This document shows, one piece after another, positions 5,355-5,481 of a stretch of 5,481 nucleotides of DNA; the stretch's first letter is position 1; each line of letters begins with the position of its first letter. Location: positions 1 to 5,481 of the forward strand of contig JAUJMG010000302.1 of assembly GCA_030446955.1 (NCBI GenBank), in the 5' to 3' direction. The notes under the pieces are model-generated. The model did not search any database and was not told the DNA's origin. It worked only from the letters and a program-made list of their open reading frames with translations. The translations under genes were made by a program, and so were the position numbers. The DNA is from Thermomicrobiales bacterium. GTDB taxonomy: Bacteria; Chloroflexota; Chloroflexia; Thermomicrobiales; UBA6265.

Positions 5355-5414
5355 GGTGGCATCCACAGCTGTATTCAACGTGATCGTCATACACTGCATG
5401 ACCGGGATGACGGC

Positions 5415-5481
5415 CTACAACGCCAAAACGTCACGCGCCGCTTCCGGCGCCGATTCAACGCTGTCGTAGCGGTACGGCCAG
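5415..5481 (-). CDS. Possible 3' end of an unidentified gene entering from the right (weak)
   Basis: On the - strand one frame is open from the window edge to a TAG at 5417-5415 and reads WPYRYDSVESAPEAARDVLAL. It is only about 21 codons, with codon use that would pass for this genome and no recognisable family. The opposite strand is also open over much of the stretch. A GCGCCG/CGGCGC hairpin with a 4-nt loop (5435-5450) lies inside it. It may be chance. Confidence 0.15.
   Translation of the reverse strand, partial: WPYRYDSVESAPEAARDVLAL

Noticed and set aside
1..5481. CRISPR array or tandem repeat array
   Set aside because: No regularly spaced direct repeats were found anywhere in the window.

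Overview
The window is GC-rich bacterial DNA. The first gene, with its strongly G/C-ending codons, and the manganese catalase would suit a high-GC, possibly thermophilic lineage such as a Chloroflexota (Thermomicrobia/Sphaerobacter-like) or actinobacterial genome. That placement is inference; no rRNA or other marker gene is present. Four gene-scale units are supported: a truncated oxidoreductase, an orphan HEPN-like protein, a manganese catalase and a decayed IS5-family element.

Layout. (1) Bases 1-1319, + strand: the 3' part of a GltD-like FAD/NAD(P)H oxidoreductase with a C-terminal double [4Fe-4S] ferredoxin module. It is closed by a strong intrinsic terminator (1356-1393). (2) Bases 1394-1955: a 560-bp spacer without a credible gene. 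It is G-rich on the + strand, with three G-quadruplex motifs and several GC-rich hairpins. (3) Bases 1956-3344, + strand: a 462-aa orphan protein with a good ribosome binding site and visibly more A/T-ending codons than gene 1. Its C-terminal third looks like a HEPN domain, with an R-x4-H motif at R388/H393 followed by G, as in abortive-infection (ApeA-like) proteins. (4) Bases 3345-3711: a convergent spacer ending in a perfect 13-bp stem-loop just beyond the catalase stop. (5) Bases 3712-4626, - strand: a complete manganese catalase with all five metal ligands. (6) Bases 4627-5070: a non-coding stretch with small inverted repeats, one of them a possible operator upstream of the catalase. (7) Bases 5074-5351: a 278-bp internally deleted IS5-family element with 16-bp imperfect terminal inverted repeats and a TTA target duplication. 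The N- and C-terminal transposase codons are joined out of frame at a short GAGCGGC sequence. (8) Bases 5355-5481: right edge, no convincing gene.

The genes do not form one pathway. The terminators and long spacers make each an independent transcription unit. The mix of an orphan HEPN-type candidate defence gene with different codon use, a G4-rich spacer and an IS relic suggests an accessory or rearranged chromosomal segment beside housekeeping redox genes. The best leads are the HEPN-like gene, the structured G-rich leader region and the MITE-like IS5 deletion derivative.
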